A stretch of DNA of 64,000 nucleotides from Alcanivorax jadensis T9 (lineage in GTDB: Bacteria; Pseudomonadota; Gammaproteobacteria; Pseudomonadales; Alcanivoracaceae). The stretch covers positions 62,001 to 126,000 of the forward strand of contig NZ_ARXU01000010.1 in assembly GCF_000756655.1 (NCBI RefSeq), read 5' to 3'. A program made the translations under genes and the position numbers. Each line of letters begins with the position of its first letter. Position 1 is the first letter of the stretch. Below the pieces are notes generated by a model that did no database searches, was not told the DNA's origin, and saw nothing but the letters and a program-made list of their open reading frames with translations. Of this stretch, positions 37,650 to 47,377 are shown piece after piece.

Positions 37650-40007
37650 ATGATCATGCAAGACGCCCCTTCCCTGCCCGATGACATGCAACCCTGGTCT
37701 GCCGGTTATGGTGTTATTCAACACAATGACTCTACCCTGTCGCGCCTGAAGACGCTGCTGGATAAGGCCGGCGACCCGGTCACCCGCGGACGCTGGCTGG
37801 CACTGCTGGCAGCAGCGGATCGCCTCACCTGTATGGGTATGTGGCTGGTAGCCAACATGACCTACGTGCAGCGCCCGCGGCTGGATGGCCAACCGCTGAC
37901 TGCCGACGATTTCAAGCAGACACCGGAAGGTCATACTGGCGGTGCCCTCAACATGGTGCCGGCCTATGTCGGCTATCTGCTCGCCAACAGTCTGAGCGGC
38001 AAGACCCGCAGCTGGCTCATGGGACAAGGGCATTGCGTGGCGGCCATTGATGCGGTGAATCTGCTCACCGGCAATCTGTCTCCGGCCCATGCGCAACGTT
38101 ACCGTCTCGACGAGGCCGGGCTCGCCCGTTTTGTGGCAGATTTTTATCATTACGGCGTCAAGGCAGACGGTTATCCGCAATCGCCACTGGGCAGCCACGT
38201 CAACGCCTACACTGCCGGCGGCATCATGGAGGGAGGCTACCTGGGATTTGCAGAACTGCAGTACGCCCACATGCCATTACCCGACCAATCACTGGTGGCA
38301 TTTCTCAGTGATGGCGCCTTCGAAGAACAACGTGGCAGTGACTGGACGCCTCGCTGGTGGCGGGGCCAGGACTGCGGCGACCTGTTGCCGGTGATGATTG
38401 CCAACGGCCGCCGTATTGACCAGCGTACCAGTCTCAGCCAGTCCGGTGGCAGCAGCTGGTTCGCCGGCCACCTGACCCTCAACGGCTTTGATCCGATCAC
38501 CATCGACGGGCGCGATCCGGCAGCCTTTGCCTGGGCCTTGCTGGAAGCGGAACAACGTCTGGGCAACCTGCGTCGGCAAGCTGATTACCCAGCCCCGCTG
38601 CCCTACATCATCGCCGAGACGACAAAGGGGTTCGGCTTTCCCGGTGCCGGCACCAATGCTGCGCACAACCTGCCACTGGTTGATAACCCGGCCAGTGATG
38701 CGAAAACCCGCCAGCGATTCAACGACGGCGCCGGCGCGCTTTTTGTGCCGCCGGAAGAACTGCAGGCAGCAGTCGCATTACTGAACAATCATGGTTACAG
38801 CCAGCGCCCACTGGAGCGGGACCATCCCCTGGCAGAACCGGCGCCGGTTTCCCCATTACAGTTCCCCGACCTGGCAGGCCTGACACTACCCGCCGCTCCC
38901 ATGGCGGCCATCGACCAGGCCTTTGTGGCACTGGTGAAAGCGAACCCGGCATTACGGGTGCGGGTTGGCAACCCGGACGAGATGCGCAGCAACCGTCTCA
39001 ATGAAAGCCTGGACCTGTTGCAGCATCGGGTCACCGATCCGGAGCAAGGCATTGCCGAATCCCTGCATGGTTCGGTGATCACCGCCCTCAATGAAGAAGC
39101 GGTGGTATGTGCCGCCCTGGCCAACAAGCAGGGACTCAATCTGGTTGCCAGCTACGAGGCCTTTGCGGTGAAAATGCTCGGCGCCATGCGCCAGGAAATT
39201 CTCTTCTCGAGACAGCGCCGCCATGCCGACCGAGGCCCCCACTGGATCAGCGTGCCGATTCTGCTGAGTTCTCACACCTGGGAAAACGGCAAGAATGAGC
39301 AATCCCACCAGGACCCAACCCTGTGCGAAGCCTGGCTGGCGGAAATGCAGGATGTGGCGCCGGTGCTGTTTCCGGTGGACGCGCGCAGCGCAGTGCAGGC
39401 ACTCCTGAAAATCTACCGCAGCCGGGGGCAGGTCGCCGTTCTGGTGGTGCCGAAAAATCCCCAGCCCGCGCAACTCAGTGAAGAGCAGGCCCGGGAACTG
39501 ACGGACCAGGGCGCCCTGTGCCTGCATCAGGACCCGTCGCCCCGGGTACAGCTGGTAGCCATCGGCGCCTACCAGCTGGTGGAAATGCAACGGGCCAGCC
39601 AGCGCCTGAAAGAGCATGGCATGCCCCATTGCCTGTCGGTGATACAGGAGCCCGGACGTTTTCGGCTCCCGCGCGATTCCGAGGAAGCGCAAAGCCTGCA
39701 TTCCCTCTCCGCCATGACACAGCTGTTGCCAACCGTGGCGGAACGGGTATTCCTGGTCCACGGTCACCCGGAAGTGTTCAGCGGTGTGATGCGCCCGCTG
39801 GATACCGGTGAACGCAGCCGCTTCCTGGGCTATCGCAATCGCGGCGGTACACTGGACACCTTCGGCATGCTCTACGCCAACCACAGCACCTGGGCCCATG
39901 TCTTGCAGCAGGTAGCGGAGCTACTGGGCCAGCCGGCCACGCCCTGGCTGACCACTGATGAAAATGCCGCGGCTCAGGGGCTCGGCGACCCGGATGCCCT
40001 TCGCTGA
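37650..40007 (+). CDS. Divergent phosphoketolase-family thiamine-diphosphate enzyme
   Basis: This 785-residue protein has the phosphoketolase domain order (N-terminal TPP domain, middle and C-terminal domains). Recognisable regions are EGHTGGALNMVPAYVGYL, LMGQGHCVAAIDAVNLLTGN, and the TPP region SDGAFEEQRGSDW then ANGRRI. In classical enzymes the corresponding motif is GDGEAETG, so the first Gly is Ser and the acidic pattern differs. Related proteins have been annotated as xylulose-5-phosphate epimerase or phosphoketolase, and the reaction is uncertain. The ATG follows GGAGA. Its 3' end overlaps the convergent P-type ATPase by 34 bp. Confidence 0.82.
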   Translation: MIMQDAPSLPDDMQPWSAGYGVIQHNDSTLSRLKTLLDKAGDPVTRGRWLALLAAADRLTCMGMWLVANMTYVQRPRLDGQPLTADDFKQTPEGHTGGALNMVPAYVGYLLANSLSGKTRSWLMGQGHCVAAIDAVNLLTGNLSPAHAQRYRLDEAGLARFVADFYHYGVKADGYPQSPLGSHVNAYTAGGIMEGGYLGFAELQYAHMPLPDQSLVAFLSDGAFEEQRGSDWTPRWWRGQDCGDLLPVMIANGRRIDQRTSLSQSGGSSWFAGHLTLNGFDPITIDGRDPAAFAWALLEAEQRLGNLRRQADYPAPLPYIIAETTKGFGFPGAGTNAAHNLPLVDNPASDAKTRQRFNDGAGALFVPPEELQAAVALLNNHGYSQRPLERDHPLAEPAPVSPLQFPDLAGLTLPAAPMAAIDQAFVALVKANPALRVRVGNPDEMRSNRLNESLDLLQHRVTDPEQGIAESLHGSVITALNEEAVVCAALANKQGLNLVASYEAFAVKMLGAMRQEILFSRQRRHADRGPHWISVPILLSSHTWENGKNEQSHQDPTLCEAWLAEMQDVAPVLFPVDARSAVQALLKIYRSRGQVAVLVVPKNPQPAQLSEEQARELTDQGALCLHQDPSPRVQLVAIGAYQLVEMQRASQRLKEHGMPHCLSVIQEPGRFRLPRDSEEAQSLHSLSAMTQLLPTVAERVFLVHGHPEVFSGVMRPLDTGERSRFLGYRNRGGTLDTFGMLYANHSTWAHVLQQVAELLGQPATPWLTTDENAAAQGLGDPDALR

Positions 40008-42676
40008 TGGCGGCGAGAACGCAGGCGGCGGATCAGCCATTTTTCCATTTCCACTGCCAGCAACAATAACAGCGCCACCGCCGCTGCCTGCCCCCAGAAA
40101 GCCGGGGACAGGGGGCGGGAAGCGAACAGGGTTTGCATGAAGGGCACCACGAAAAACAGCCACTGCAGCAGCAACACGGCCAGCACCGCCATCAGGGTTG
40201 GCAACAGTCTCGTCAGCGACAGATCGGACCAGGCAGGGGCCAGTAGCCGGCGGCAGGCAAACAGGTAGGTAATCTCAATCCATACCAGGGTGAGCACCGC
40301 CATATTTCGCGCCAGATCCAGATCCGTCTCGGCGAAACGGCTGAATTGCCAGAACACCAGCGCGGTGCCCAGGGCACCCACCCACAGCAGGCGCCCCAGC
40401 AACAATGGCGATACCAATCCCTGGCTGGGTGGCCGTGGGGGGCGGCGCATCAGATCCGGTTCGCCGTGTTCAAACCCTAACGCCAACGCTAGGGTGACTG
40501 CCGTGATCATGTTTACCCAGAGTATCTGCACCGGGGTAATCGGCAGCGGCGTACCGAGCACCACCGCCACCAGTAATACCGACGCCTCGATAAGACCAGT
40601 AGGCAACAGAAACAGCAGTGCCTTGACGATGTTGTCGTAGACCGTGCGCCCTTCGCGCACCGCCGCCGCAATGGTGGCAAAATTGTCATCGGTGAGCACC
40701 ATGGCCGACGCATCACGGGCCGCATCGGTGCCTTTGCCGCCCATGGCGACGCCGATGTCGGCGCGCTGCAGCGCCGGCGCATCATTGACACCATCTCCGG
40801 TCATCGCCACTACCTGCCCCCCGGCCTGCAACCGCTCCACCAGACGCAGCTTGTCCGCCGGCGAGGTGCGGGCAAACACATCCACCTCGGCCAGCACCTG
40901 ATCCAGTTGTCCGTCATCCAGTGCAGATAATTCCTGGCCGGTGATTACACGCTGGCCGCGCAGCCCCAACTGGGCGGCGATGACCGATGCGGTACGGGGG
41001 TTATCACCGGTAATCATCTTGACGCGAATACCGGCCTGCTGGCACTGCGCCACCGCAGTGACCGCTTCCTGACGGGGCGGATCCGTGGTGCCGGTCAAGC
41101 CGAGGAACACCAGCCCCTGCTCCAGATCCGGATGGCCAATAGGACGGCCCATCGAGGGCATGACCTTGCAGGCCAGTCCCAGCACCCGCATGCCCTCCCC
41201 GGCCAACCTCTCCAATTGTTGTTGCCAATAGTCGCTATTCAATGGTTCGGCGCCGTCGCCGCTCTGTTGCTGATCGCACAGCGCCAGCAAGCGCTCCGGC
41301 GCGCCCTTGACCATCAGCATGGGCTGACCCGCCACTTCGTTGAGAGTGGCCATGTAGAGCCGCTCGGCGGCAAAGGGCAATTCATCCCTGCGCGGACACT
41401 GCTGGCGAAACGCTTCCGTCAGTCCAGCCTTGCGCGCCAGCACATACAAGGCCCCCTCGGTGGGATCACCCTGCATCACCCATTGCCCATCACGCTGGTT
41501 CAGGTGGGAGTCGTTGCACAGCATGGCCACCTGGGCGGCGCGGGCAAAAATCTCCAATGCCGCCGGGCTGTTGCTCTCAACCAGGCCTTGCGGCGCATAC
41601 CCCTCGCCGGACAACTGCACCTGCCCAGCAGCGGTGACAAAAGTGCGGGTGGTCATTTCATTGCGGGTCAGGGTGCCGGTCTTGTCGGAGCAGATCACCG
41701 TCACCGAACCGAGCACTTCCACCGCCGGCAACTTGCGAATCACCGCATGGTTCCTGGCCATCCGTTGCACGCCTATGGCCAGGGTAATGGTGACCACCGC
41801 CGGCAACCCTTCCGGAATCGCCGCTACCACCACCCCCACGGCAACCCGTAACAATTCGCCGGGCGCCAGCCCCATGATGCCGGCCCCCCAGGCCAGCCCT
41901 ATACCGCTCACCACAATGATCAGCAACGCCAGTTGGTGACCGAAACGAGTCAGCGCCCGGGTCAACGGGGTCACCGGCGCACTGACCGTGGCCACCAGGT
42001 TCCCGATGTGCCCCAGCTGGGTTGCCATGCCGGTGGCCACCACGACGCCCTGGGCGCTGCCTGTGGTCACCAGGGACCCCATCCAGGCCATATTGCGCCT
42101 TTCCGCCAGGGGAAAATCGCCGGGTAACGAATCCTGCTGTTTGGCAACCGGTACCGATTCGCCGGTGAGCATGGCTTCGTCACAGTGAAGCTCACGCACC
42201 TGCAGCAGGCGCAGATCTGCCGGCACCCGGTCCCCGGCGGCCAGTATCACCACATCCCCCGGCACCAGCTCACTGGCTTCCAGGGTATGCGGCCGACCAT
42301 CACGAAGTACTTGGCAATGGGAAACCAGCATGCATTGGATCGAGCGCAGGGCGGCCTCAGCCTTGCCTTCCTGAACGAAGCCCACCAGGGCATTGATCAC
42401 CACCACCAGCAGGATTACCGTGGCATCACTGTAATAGCCCAGCAGCAACGCCAACAGCGCCGCAGCCAGCAGGATATACAGCAGTACGTTATGAAACTGG
42501 CTGGCCAGGCGCCGCCAGACACTGCGAGGCTTCTGCTCCAGCAAACGGTTTTCGCCGAAGCGGCCACGACGAGCAGCCACCTGCTCACTGGTTAGCCCCT
42601 CAGCCTGACTCTCCAGGGCATCGAGAGCGGCAACCCCGCTGTCGTTATGCCATTGCGGGTGCGCGGAAGCATCCAT
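39974..42676 (-). CDS. P2-type cation-transporting ATPase
   Basis: This 900-residue P-type ATPase has the actuator motif LTGESVPVA, the M4 ion-site motif IPEGLPAVVTITLAIGV, the phosphorylation site CSDKTGTLTRNEMTTR and the hinge VVAMTGDGVNDAPALQRADIG. PEGLP and overall layout match the calcium/sodium-type P2 group rather than heavy-metal pumps. Ten or so membrane helices are visible. It follows the metallo-hydrolase by eight bases in one operon. The pumped ion is inferred as Ca2+-like and has not been established. Confidence 0.9.
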   Translation of the reverse strand: MDASAHPQWHNDSGVAALDALESQAEGLTSEQVAARRGRFGENRLLEQKPRSVWRRLASQFHNVLLYILLAAALLALLLGYYSDATVILLVVVINALVGFVQEGKAEAALRSIQCMLVSHCQVLRDGRPHTLEASELVPGDVVILAAGDRVPADLRLLQVRELHCDEAMLTGESVPVAKQQDSLPGDFPLAERRNMAWMGSLVTTGSAQGVVVATGMATQLGHIGNLVATVSAPVTPLTRALTRFGHQLALLIIVVSGIGLAWGAGIMGLAPGELLRVAVGVVVAAIPEGLPAVVTITLAIGVQRMARNHAVIRKLPAVEVLGSVTVICSDKTGTLTRNEMTTRTFVTAAGQVQLSGEGYAPQGLVESNSPAALEIFARAAQVAMLCNDSHLNQRDGQWVMQGDPTEGALYVLARKAGLTEAFRQQCPRRDELPFAAERLYMATLNEVAGQPMLMVKGAPERLLALCDQQQSGDGAEPLNSDYWQQQLERLAGEGMRVLGLACKVMPSMGRPIGHPDLEQGLVFLGLTGTTDPPRQEAVTAVAQCQQAGIRVKMITGDNPRTASVIAAQLGLRGQRVITGQELSALDDGQLDQVLAEVDVFARTSPADKLRLVERLQAGGQVVAMTGDGVNDAPALQRADIGVAMGGKGTDAARDASAMVLTDDNFATIAAAVREGRTVYDNIVKALLFLLPTGLIEASVLLVAVVLGTPLPITPVQILWVNMITAVTLALALGFEHGEPDLMRRPPRPPSQGLVSPLLLGRLLWVGALGTALVFWQFSRFAETDLDLARNMAVLTLVWIEITYLFACRRLLAPAWSDLSLTRLLPTLMAVLAVLLLQWLFFVVPFMQTLFASRPLSPAFWGQAAAVALLLLLAVEMEKWLIRRLRSRRHQRRASGSPSP

Positions 42677-42684
42677 TGTGGGCC

Positions 42685-44109
42685 TCAGGAAAAATCTGGC
42701 GAGAACGCTACCTGGGGCTCGGCCACAGACACCGGAATCCCCATCTCACTCAAGGCACCGGCCAGACTTTCCAGCGCCTCCGGCTCGCCATGGACCAGAC
42801 GAAACCGGGGCTCTCCACCAATGCCCTTTGCCCAGGCCAACAGCTCATTACGACCGGCATGGGCAGAGAAACCGCCCAGCGTATGGCACTGGGCACGCAC
42901 CACAAAACGCTGCCCGAACATGCGGATATGGCTGGCCCCATCCACTATCTGCCGCCCCAGAGTGCCGCGTGCCTGGTAGCCAGTGAACACCAGATGATTA
43001 CGTTCCTGCCACAGACGGTGCTTGAGGTGATGACGGATACGGCCCCCGTTACACATGCCACTGCCAGCAATGATAATGGCGCCACGCTCAATGCGGTTGA
43101 TGCGCATGGACTGCTCCACGTCGGGAGTGGGAGAGAGCACCGGCAAAAACTCTTGCAGTGAACGGGCCCCGAAATGGGCCATCACTCGCTGATCATCTTT
43201 ATCCATGGCATCCAGCCACTGGTCATAGAGTCGTGTGACTTCCAGCGCCATGGGGCTGTCCAGAAACACCTGCCAACCGGACAGCAGACCCCGGTGATAC
43301 AGACAGCCCAAGTGGAACAGTAATTCCTGAGTTCGACCAACCGCAAAGGCCGGCATCATGATCACACCATCATTGCGCGCCTCGGCGATGATCTGTTCCA
43401 GCTCTGTCATGGTGTCTTCCTGGCTACGGTGATCACGGTCGCCGTAGGTACTTTCCATCAACACCAGGTCTGCACGTTCGGGCACTTCCGGTGGCCGCAT
43501 CAGCACGCGCTGGCTGGCCCCCAGGTCACCGGAAAAGACCAGCGTCCGAGGAGGCTCCCCGGCCACGGTCAACACAACCACCGCGGAGCCGAGAATGTGC
43601 CCGGCATCCAGCAGGCTCAAATCCAGGCCGGACAGAATCGTTTCATCCTGGCGATAACTCAGTGGCTGGCACTGTTCCAGCACCTGGCGCACATGATCGA
43701 GGGTATAACGGGGACTCAACTGGCGGCGGCCGGCGCGACGGCGACGCAAGTTACCATTGTCCAGATCACGCTGGTAAATACTGGCAGCGTCTTCGAGCAT
43801 AATCGCCAGCAGGTTTCGGGTGGCATGGGTGCAGTAAATCGGCCCACCAAAGCCTTCTGCCACCAGCAGGGGCAACAGACCACTATGGTCCAGGTGAGCA
43901 TGGGACAGCACCACCGCATCAATATCCCGGGGGTTGAAGTCGAAACGCTCCTCCTGCAGACGTTTCACCACATCACCGCCCTGATGCATACCGCAGTCGA
44001 GCAACACGGACTTGCCCTGCACGGTTAGCCGGTGACAAGAGCCGGTCACCTCTCCTGCCGCCCCATGAGACGTTACCGTAATAGCCGGTTCATTATCCTT
44101 AGCCATCAT
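42685..44109 (-). CDS. Beta-CASP metallo-beta-lactamase fold hydrolase
   Basis: This protein of about 474 residues has the zinc motif LSHAHLDHSGLLPLLV, a second metal Asp/His region (LLDAGHILGSAVV; FSGDLG), and the beta-CASP blocks MESTYGDRDHR, MMPAFAVGRTQELL, GSGMCNGGRIRHHLK and a final His in TLGGFSAHAGR. This is the RNase/mRNA 3'-processing group (YsnF/CPSF-like), so RNA cleavage is likely. Start at 44109 (MMAKDNE), preceded by G-rich CGGGGGC, is preferred to a GTG 39 bases upstream. It leads an operon with the cation ATPase. Confidence 0.9.
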   Translation of the reverse strand: MMAKDNEPAITVTSHGAAGEVTGSCHRLTVQGKSVLLDCGMHQGGDVVKRLQEERFDFNPRDIDAVVLSHAHLDHSGLLPLLVAEGFGGPIYCTHATRNLLAIMLEDAASIYQRDLDNGNLRRRRAGRRQLSPRYTLDHVRQVLEQCQPLSYRQDETILSGLDLSLLDAGHILGSAVVVLTVAGEPPRTLVFSGDLGASQRVLMRPPEVPERADLVLMESTYGDRDHRSQEDTMTELEQIIAEARNDGVIMMPAFAVGRTQELLFHLGCLYHRGLLSGWQVFLDSPMALEVTRLYDQWLDAMDKDDQRVMAHFGARSLQEFLPVLSPTPDVEQSMRINRIERGAIIIAGSGMCNGGRIRHHLKHRLWQERNHLVFTGYQARGTLGRQIVDGASHIRMFGQRFVVRAQCHTLGGFSAHAGRNELLAWAKGIGGEPRFRLVHGEPEALESLAGALSEMGIPVSVAEPQVAFSPDFS

Positions 44110-44346
44110 TCTTGCCCCCGCCCGTGAATCAGATTTGCCGGCGTCCACTGGCCGGAACGTTCGGGCGACAGCATCACCTCCACTCTCCGGCAGACTGCAG
44201 CACCCCGCCGAACATGCCGCCCTGTCAGGTAACAGAATGTCATTGTGGACACGCTACATCTACATTTTTACCTTGGAATTGAACAGTAATCTGTCACACA
44301 TCAATGAAAAATCGGTTAACTAACACCTGCCATTTTTCGGTGCCCA

Positions 44347-45138
44347 ATGGATCTTCCGTTAAACCTGCTTGCCGCACTATTACTGCCTCTACCCACCGAT
44401 GGCGGCAACCTGGCGCCCGAGTGGTACCAGCCGCACGTGGACGTGCAGTGGCAGATCCAGCTACAGGGTGAGATCAACACCGGCTATGACGTGGAACTGT
44501 ATGTGGTGGACCTTTTCGATACCGAAGAGAGTGTGATTCAGGACCTGCAGGCCGCTGGCAAAAAGGTGATCTGCTATTTTTCCGCCGGGACCTACGAAAA
44601 CTGGCGCCCGGACCGCTACCGTTTCCTGCCCACTGAAAAGGGTCGGCGCCTGGGTAACTGGCCGGGCGAGCGCTGGCTGGATATCCGCTCCCTCAATGTT
44701 CGCAAGCGCATGGCAGATCGTATTGAACTGGCCGCGCAAAAAGGCTGCGATGGGGTCGATCCGGACAATGTGGATGGCTATACCAATGAAACCGGCTTCC
44801 CTCTGAATAGCAGGCAGCAGCTCTCTTATAACCGTTTTCTGTTTCGCACCGCCCATCAGTACAGCCTCGCCGTATCCCTGAAAAATGACCTGCAACAGGT
44901 CAGGGAACTGGTGGATTATGCGGATTTTGCCATCAACGAATCCTGCCATGAATGGCGCGAGTGTCACCTGCTGCAACCCTTCATCGATGCCGGCAAACCG
45001 GTACTGCATATTGACTATCGGTTCAGCCAGGATGCAGGGGAGAGAACCTTCCACTGCGAACATATGGAGATTCTGGGCTTCCGCTCAATGACCCTTCCCC
45101 TGGCGCTGGACGACAGCTTCCGCTTCAGTTGCTTCTAA
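44347..45138 (+). CDS. GH114-like (TM1410/polygalactosaminidase family) protein
   Basis: This 263-residue protein has the TIM-barrel blocks WYQPHVDVQWQIQLQGEI, YVVDLFDTEESVI, VICYFSAGTYENWRPDR, GERWLDIRSLNV and CDGVDPDNVDGYTNE, which are typical of the endo-alpha-1,4-polygalactosaminidase family. The conserved Asp and Glu (DPDN; NESC) fit the proposed active site. The N-terminus is hydrophobic (LNLLAALLLPLP) but lacks basic residues, so export is uncertain. It may act on amino-sugar polymers of biofilms, which is an inference from the family. No strong ribosome-binding site precedes it. Confidence 0.75.
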   Translation: MDLPLNLLAALLLPLPTDGGNLAPEWYQPHVDVQWQIQLQGEINTGYDVELYVVDLFDTEESVIQDLQAAGKKVICYFSAGTYENWRPDRYRFLPTEKGRRLGNWPGERWLDIRSLNVRKRMADRIELAAQKGCDGVDPDNVDGYTNETGFPLNSRQQLSYNRFLFRTAHQYSLAVSLKNDLQQVRELVDYADFAINESCHEWRECHLLQPFIDAGKPVLHIDYRFSQDAGERTFHCEHMEILGFRSMTLPLALDDSFRFSCF

Positions 45139-45239
45139 GCCATTTCCGGCCCCATTGATCAGGATCAACATCCTGGTCTGTCCTGTCATGGGCGGGCTGC
45201 TACACTGGGAACCTGGCTCTTCAGGAACCCGGTTTTTCT

Positions 45240-47192
45240 ATGCATGATGCCCTCACACTCATTGTTGTTCTGCTCGGCACCGCCGTGGCTGCCGTGGTGC
45301 TGTTTCGGCGGCTTGGTATGCCACCCATTCTGGCCTACCTGCTCTGCGGCCTTGCTGCCGGACCCTTCGGCTTTGGCTGGGTCAGCAATACCGACGGCAT
45401 TCAACACCTGGCCGAGTTTGGCATCGTTTTTCTGTTGTTTACGCTGGGCCTGGAATTTTCCATCCCACGGTTGATGACCCTGCGCCGTATCGTCTTCGGC
45501 GCCGGCCCGCTGCAAGTCGCCCTCACCGGCCTGGCAGTGTTCGCTATCATGCGGTTGCTCGGGTTTGACTACACACCCTCTCTGATTACCGCCTGTGCTC
45601 TCTCCCTCTCCTCAACCGCCATTGTGATCCGCGATCTGATATCCCGGGGATCGGTCAATACCGGCTACGGCAGAACCTCCACTGGCATACTGCTGTTCCA
45701 GGATCTGGCCGCCGTGATCATGCTGGTGATGTTGCCGATCCTCACTCAGGAAAACAGCGGCCCCATGTGGTCCGTGGCGTCACTGACGCTGGGCAAATCC
45801 CTGCTGTTGTTTGCCGGTATCTATGTGATCGGCCGTTGGGTGCTGCCACGCATGCTGGAAGAAACCGGCCGCGCCCGTTCCGATGAGGTCTTTGTCATGA
45901 CCGCCCTGCTGCTGGCATTGCTGGCGGCCTGGGTAACTCACTGGCTGGGCCTGTCCATGGCCCTGGGTGCTTTTCTGGCCGGCATGATGCTGGGCGAGAG
46001 CCACTTCCGCCATCAGATCGAAGCCGACCTGCGCCCCTTCCGGGATCTGCTACTGGGGCTTTTCTTTATCAGTGTCGGCATGCTGGTGGATCCGAACCTG
46101 TTCGCCGATCAGTGGCACTGGATCATACTCGCCGCTGCGGCATTGATGCTGTTCAAGGGGCTGCTGATATTTACGCTGCTGCGCTTGTTGAAAGAGCGCA
46201 GCGATACCGCAATGCGAAGCGGACTGATTCTCTCCCAGGCGGGGGAGTTCGGTTTTGTCCTGGTTGCACTGGGGGTCTCTCATCAGCTGATTACGCCGGA
46301 CAAGGCTGGCTTGCTGGTCTCCATCGTGGTGCTGACCATGGTGTTCACGCCCGCATTGCTGGATAACAGCGGTCGTCTTACCCGCCGGCTGCTACAACGC
46401 TGGCAAAGAATTCCTGAAGACACCCCAATCTCCGATGAAACCCGCAACCACGTGATCCTCTGCGGCTATGGCCGGGTGGGTCAGAACCTGATGCGCTACC
46501 TGAACAGCTTCCACATGAAAGCCGTGGCGGTGGACCGGGATCTGGTACGACTACAGGAAGCCAGCGCCGCCGGTGAACACATCCTGTTTGGTGATTCCAG
46601 CCGCAAGGAAATCCTGGTCAATGCCGGTATTCAGCACGCTCGCCTGCTGGTGGTGACCTTTGACGACCCACGTCTGGCAGAGCGCATCCTGCATACCGCT
46701 CGGGAGCTCAATCCCAATATCCGCATCCTGGTACGTACCCGGGACGACACTTACCTTGATGCGCTGATCGATGCCGGTGCGGAAGAAGTGGTCCCCGAAG
46801 TACTGGAAGCTTCGCTGATGCTGGTTGCCCATGCCCTGATGATGCTGGATGTGCCCTTCGACCGGGTCATGGCCACGCTGCGCAAGACCCGCCGGGAACG
46901 CTACCGCATGTTGCAGGGCTATTATCACGGCGACACCCTGCCCACTACCGACAGTGCCGGCAACCCGTACCGCCTGTTGCATGCGGTGACATTATCCGAC
47001 AAGGCCCGGGGCATCGGCCGGAGCATTGCACGCTGTGCATTACGGGATGTGGAAATCCGGGCGGTAAAACGGGATGACCAGACACTGGAAAGCCCTGACC
47101 CAGAGCTGGTTCTCGAGCCGGGAGATACGGTGATTCTTTACGGTCCGCTGGAAGCAGTGGAAGCTGCGGAAAACCGCTTGCTGGGAGGGTAA
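45240..47192 (+). CDS. Kef-type (CPA2) cation/proton antiporter with TrkA domains
   Basis: This 650-residue protein has about twelve membrane segments in residues 1-385, with the CPA2 blocks FLLFTLGLEFSIPRL and STGILLFQDLAAVIMLV. An NAD-binding TrkA-N domain follows (VILCGYGRVGQNLMRYL), then a TrkA-C domain at the C-terminus. It exports K+ or Na+ in exchange for H+. Unlike KefC it lacks an obvious glutathione-regulated ancillary partner gene nearby. The start at 45240 is an ATG (TATGCATG context). Its stop is followed immediately by the repeat arm at 47195. Confidence 0.9.
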   Translation: MHDALTLIVVLLGTAVAAVVLFRRLGMPPILAYLLCGLAAGPFGFGWVSNTDGIQHLAEFGIVFLLFTLGLEFSIPRLMTLRRIVFGAGPLQVALTGLAVFAIMRLLGFDYTPSLITACALSLSSTAIVIRDLISRGSVNTGYGRTSTGILLFQDLAAVIMLVMLPILTQENSGPMWSVASLTLGKSLLLFAGIYVIGRWVLPRMLEETGRARSDEVFVMTALLLALLAAWVTHWLGLSMALGAFLAGMMLGESHFRHQIEADLRPFRDLLLGLFFISVGMLVDPNLFADQWHWIILAAAALMLFKGLLIFTLLRLLKERSDTAMRSGLILSQAGEFGFVLVALGVSHQLITPDKAGLLVSIVVLTMVFTPALLDNSGRLTRRLLQRWQRIPEDTPISDETRNHVILCGYGRVGQNLMRYLNSFHMKAVAVDRDLVRLQEASAAGEHILFGDSSRKEILVNAGIQHARLLVVTFDDPRLAERILHTARELNPNIRILVRTRDDTYLDALIDAGAEEVVPEVLEASLMLVAHALMMLDVPFDRVMATLRKTRRERYRMLQGYYHGDTLPTTDSAGNPYRLLHAVTLSDKARGIGRSIARCALRDVEIRAVKRDDQTLESPDPELVLEPGDTVILYGPLEAVEAAENRLLGG

Positions 47193-47194
47193 GG

Positions 47195-47374
47195 CAGTAG
47201 CAAGTTACAAGTAGAAAGTTGCAACGCGCGATAGCTATAGTCGATGCAGCACCGACAGTGACCGCGCTTCAGCGCGAGTTATCACATCATTAAAAAACCG
47301 CCGCTGGAACGCGGCGGTCGTGGTTATCGATTGGCTTGTCATCACACGCGCTGCCACTTGCAACTTGCCACTGA
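47195..47374. repeat. Inverted CAAGTTGCAAGT-type element enclosing a terminator
   Basis: CAGTAGCAAGTTACAAGTAG (from 47195) resembles the reverse complement of 47347-47374 (CAGTGGCAAGTTGCAAGTGG), with about 18 of 20 positions shared. The arms start three bases after the antiporter stop and end just before the stop of the convergent gene, and enclose a terminator. The architecture copies that at 7281-7429 with an unrelated sequence. Confidence 0.65.
47291..47318 (-). terminator. Intrinsic terminator of the porin operon
   Basis: ACCGCCGC-TGGAAC-GCGGCGGT (47297-47318) is followed on the minus strand by six T residues. It lies about 60 bp after the stop of the small binding-protein gene. Confidence 0.8.
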
Positions 47375-47377
47375 ACG

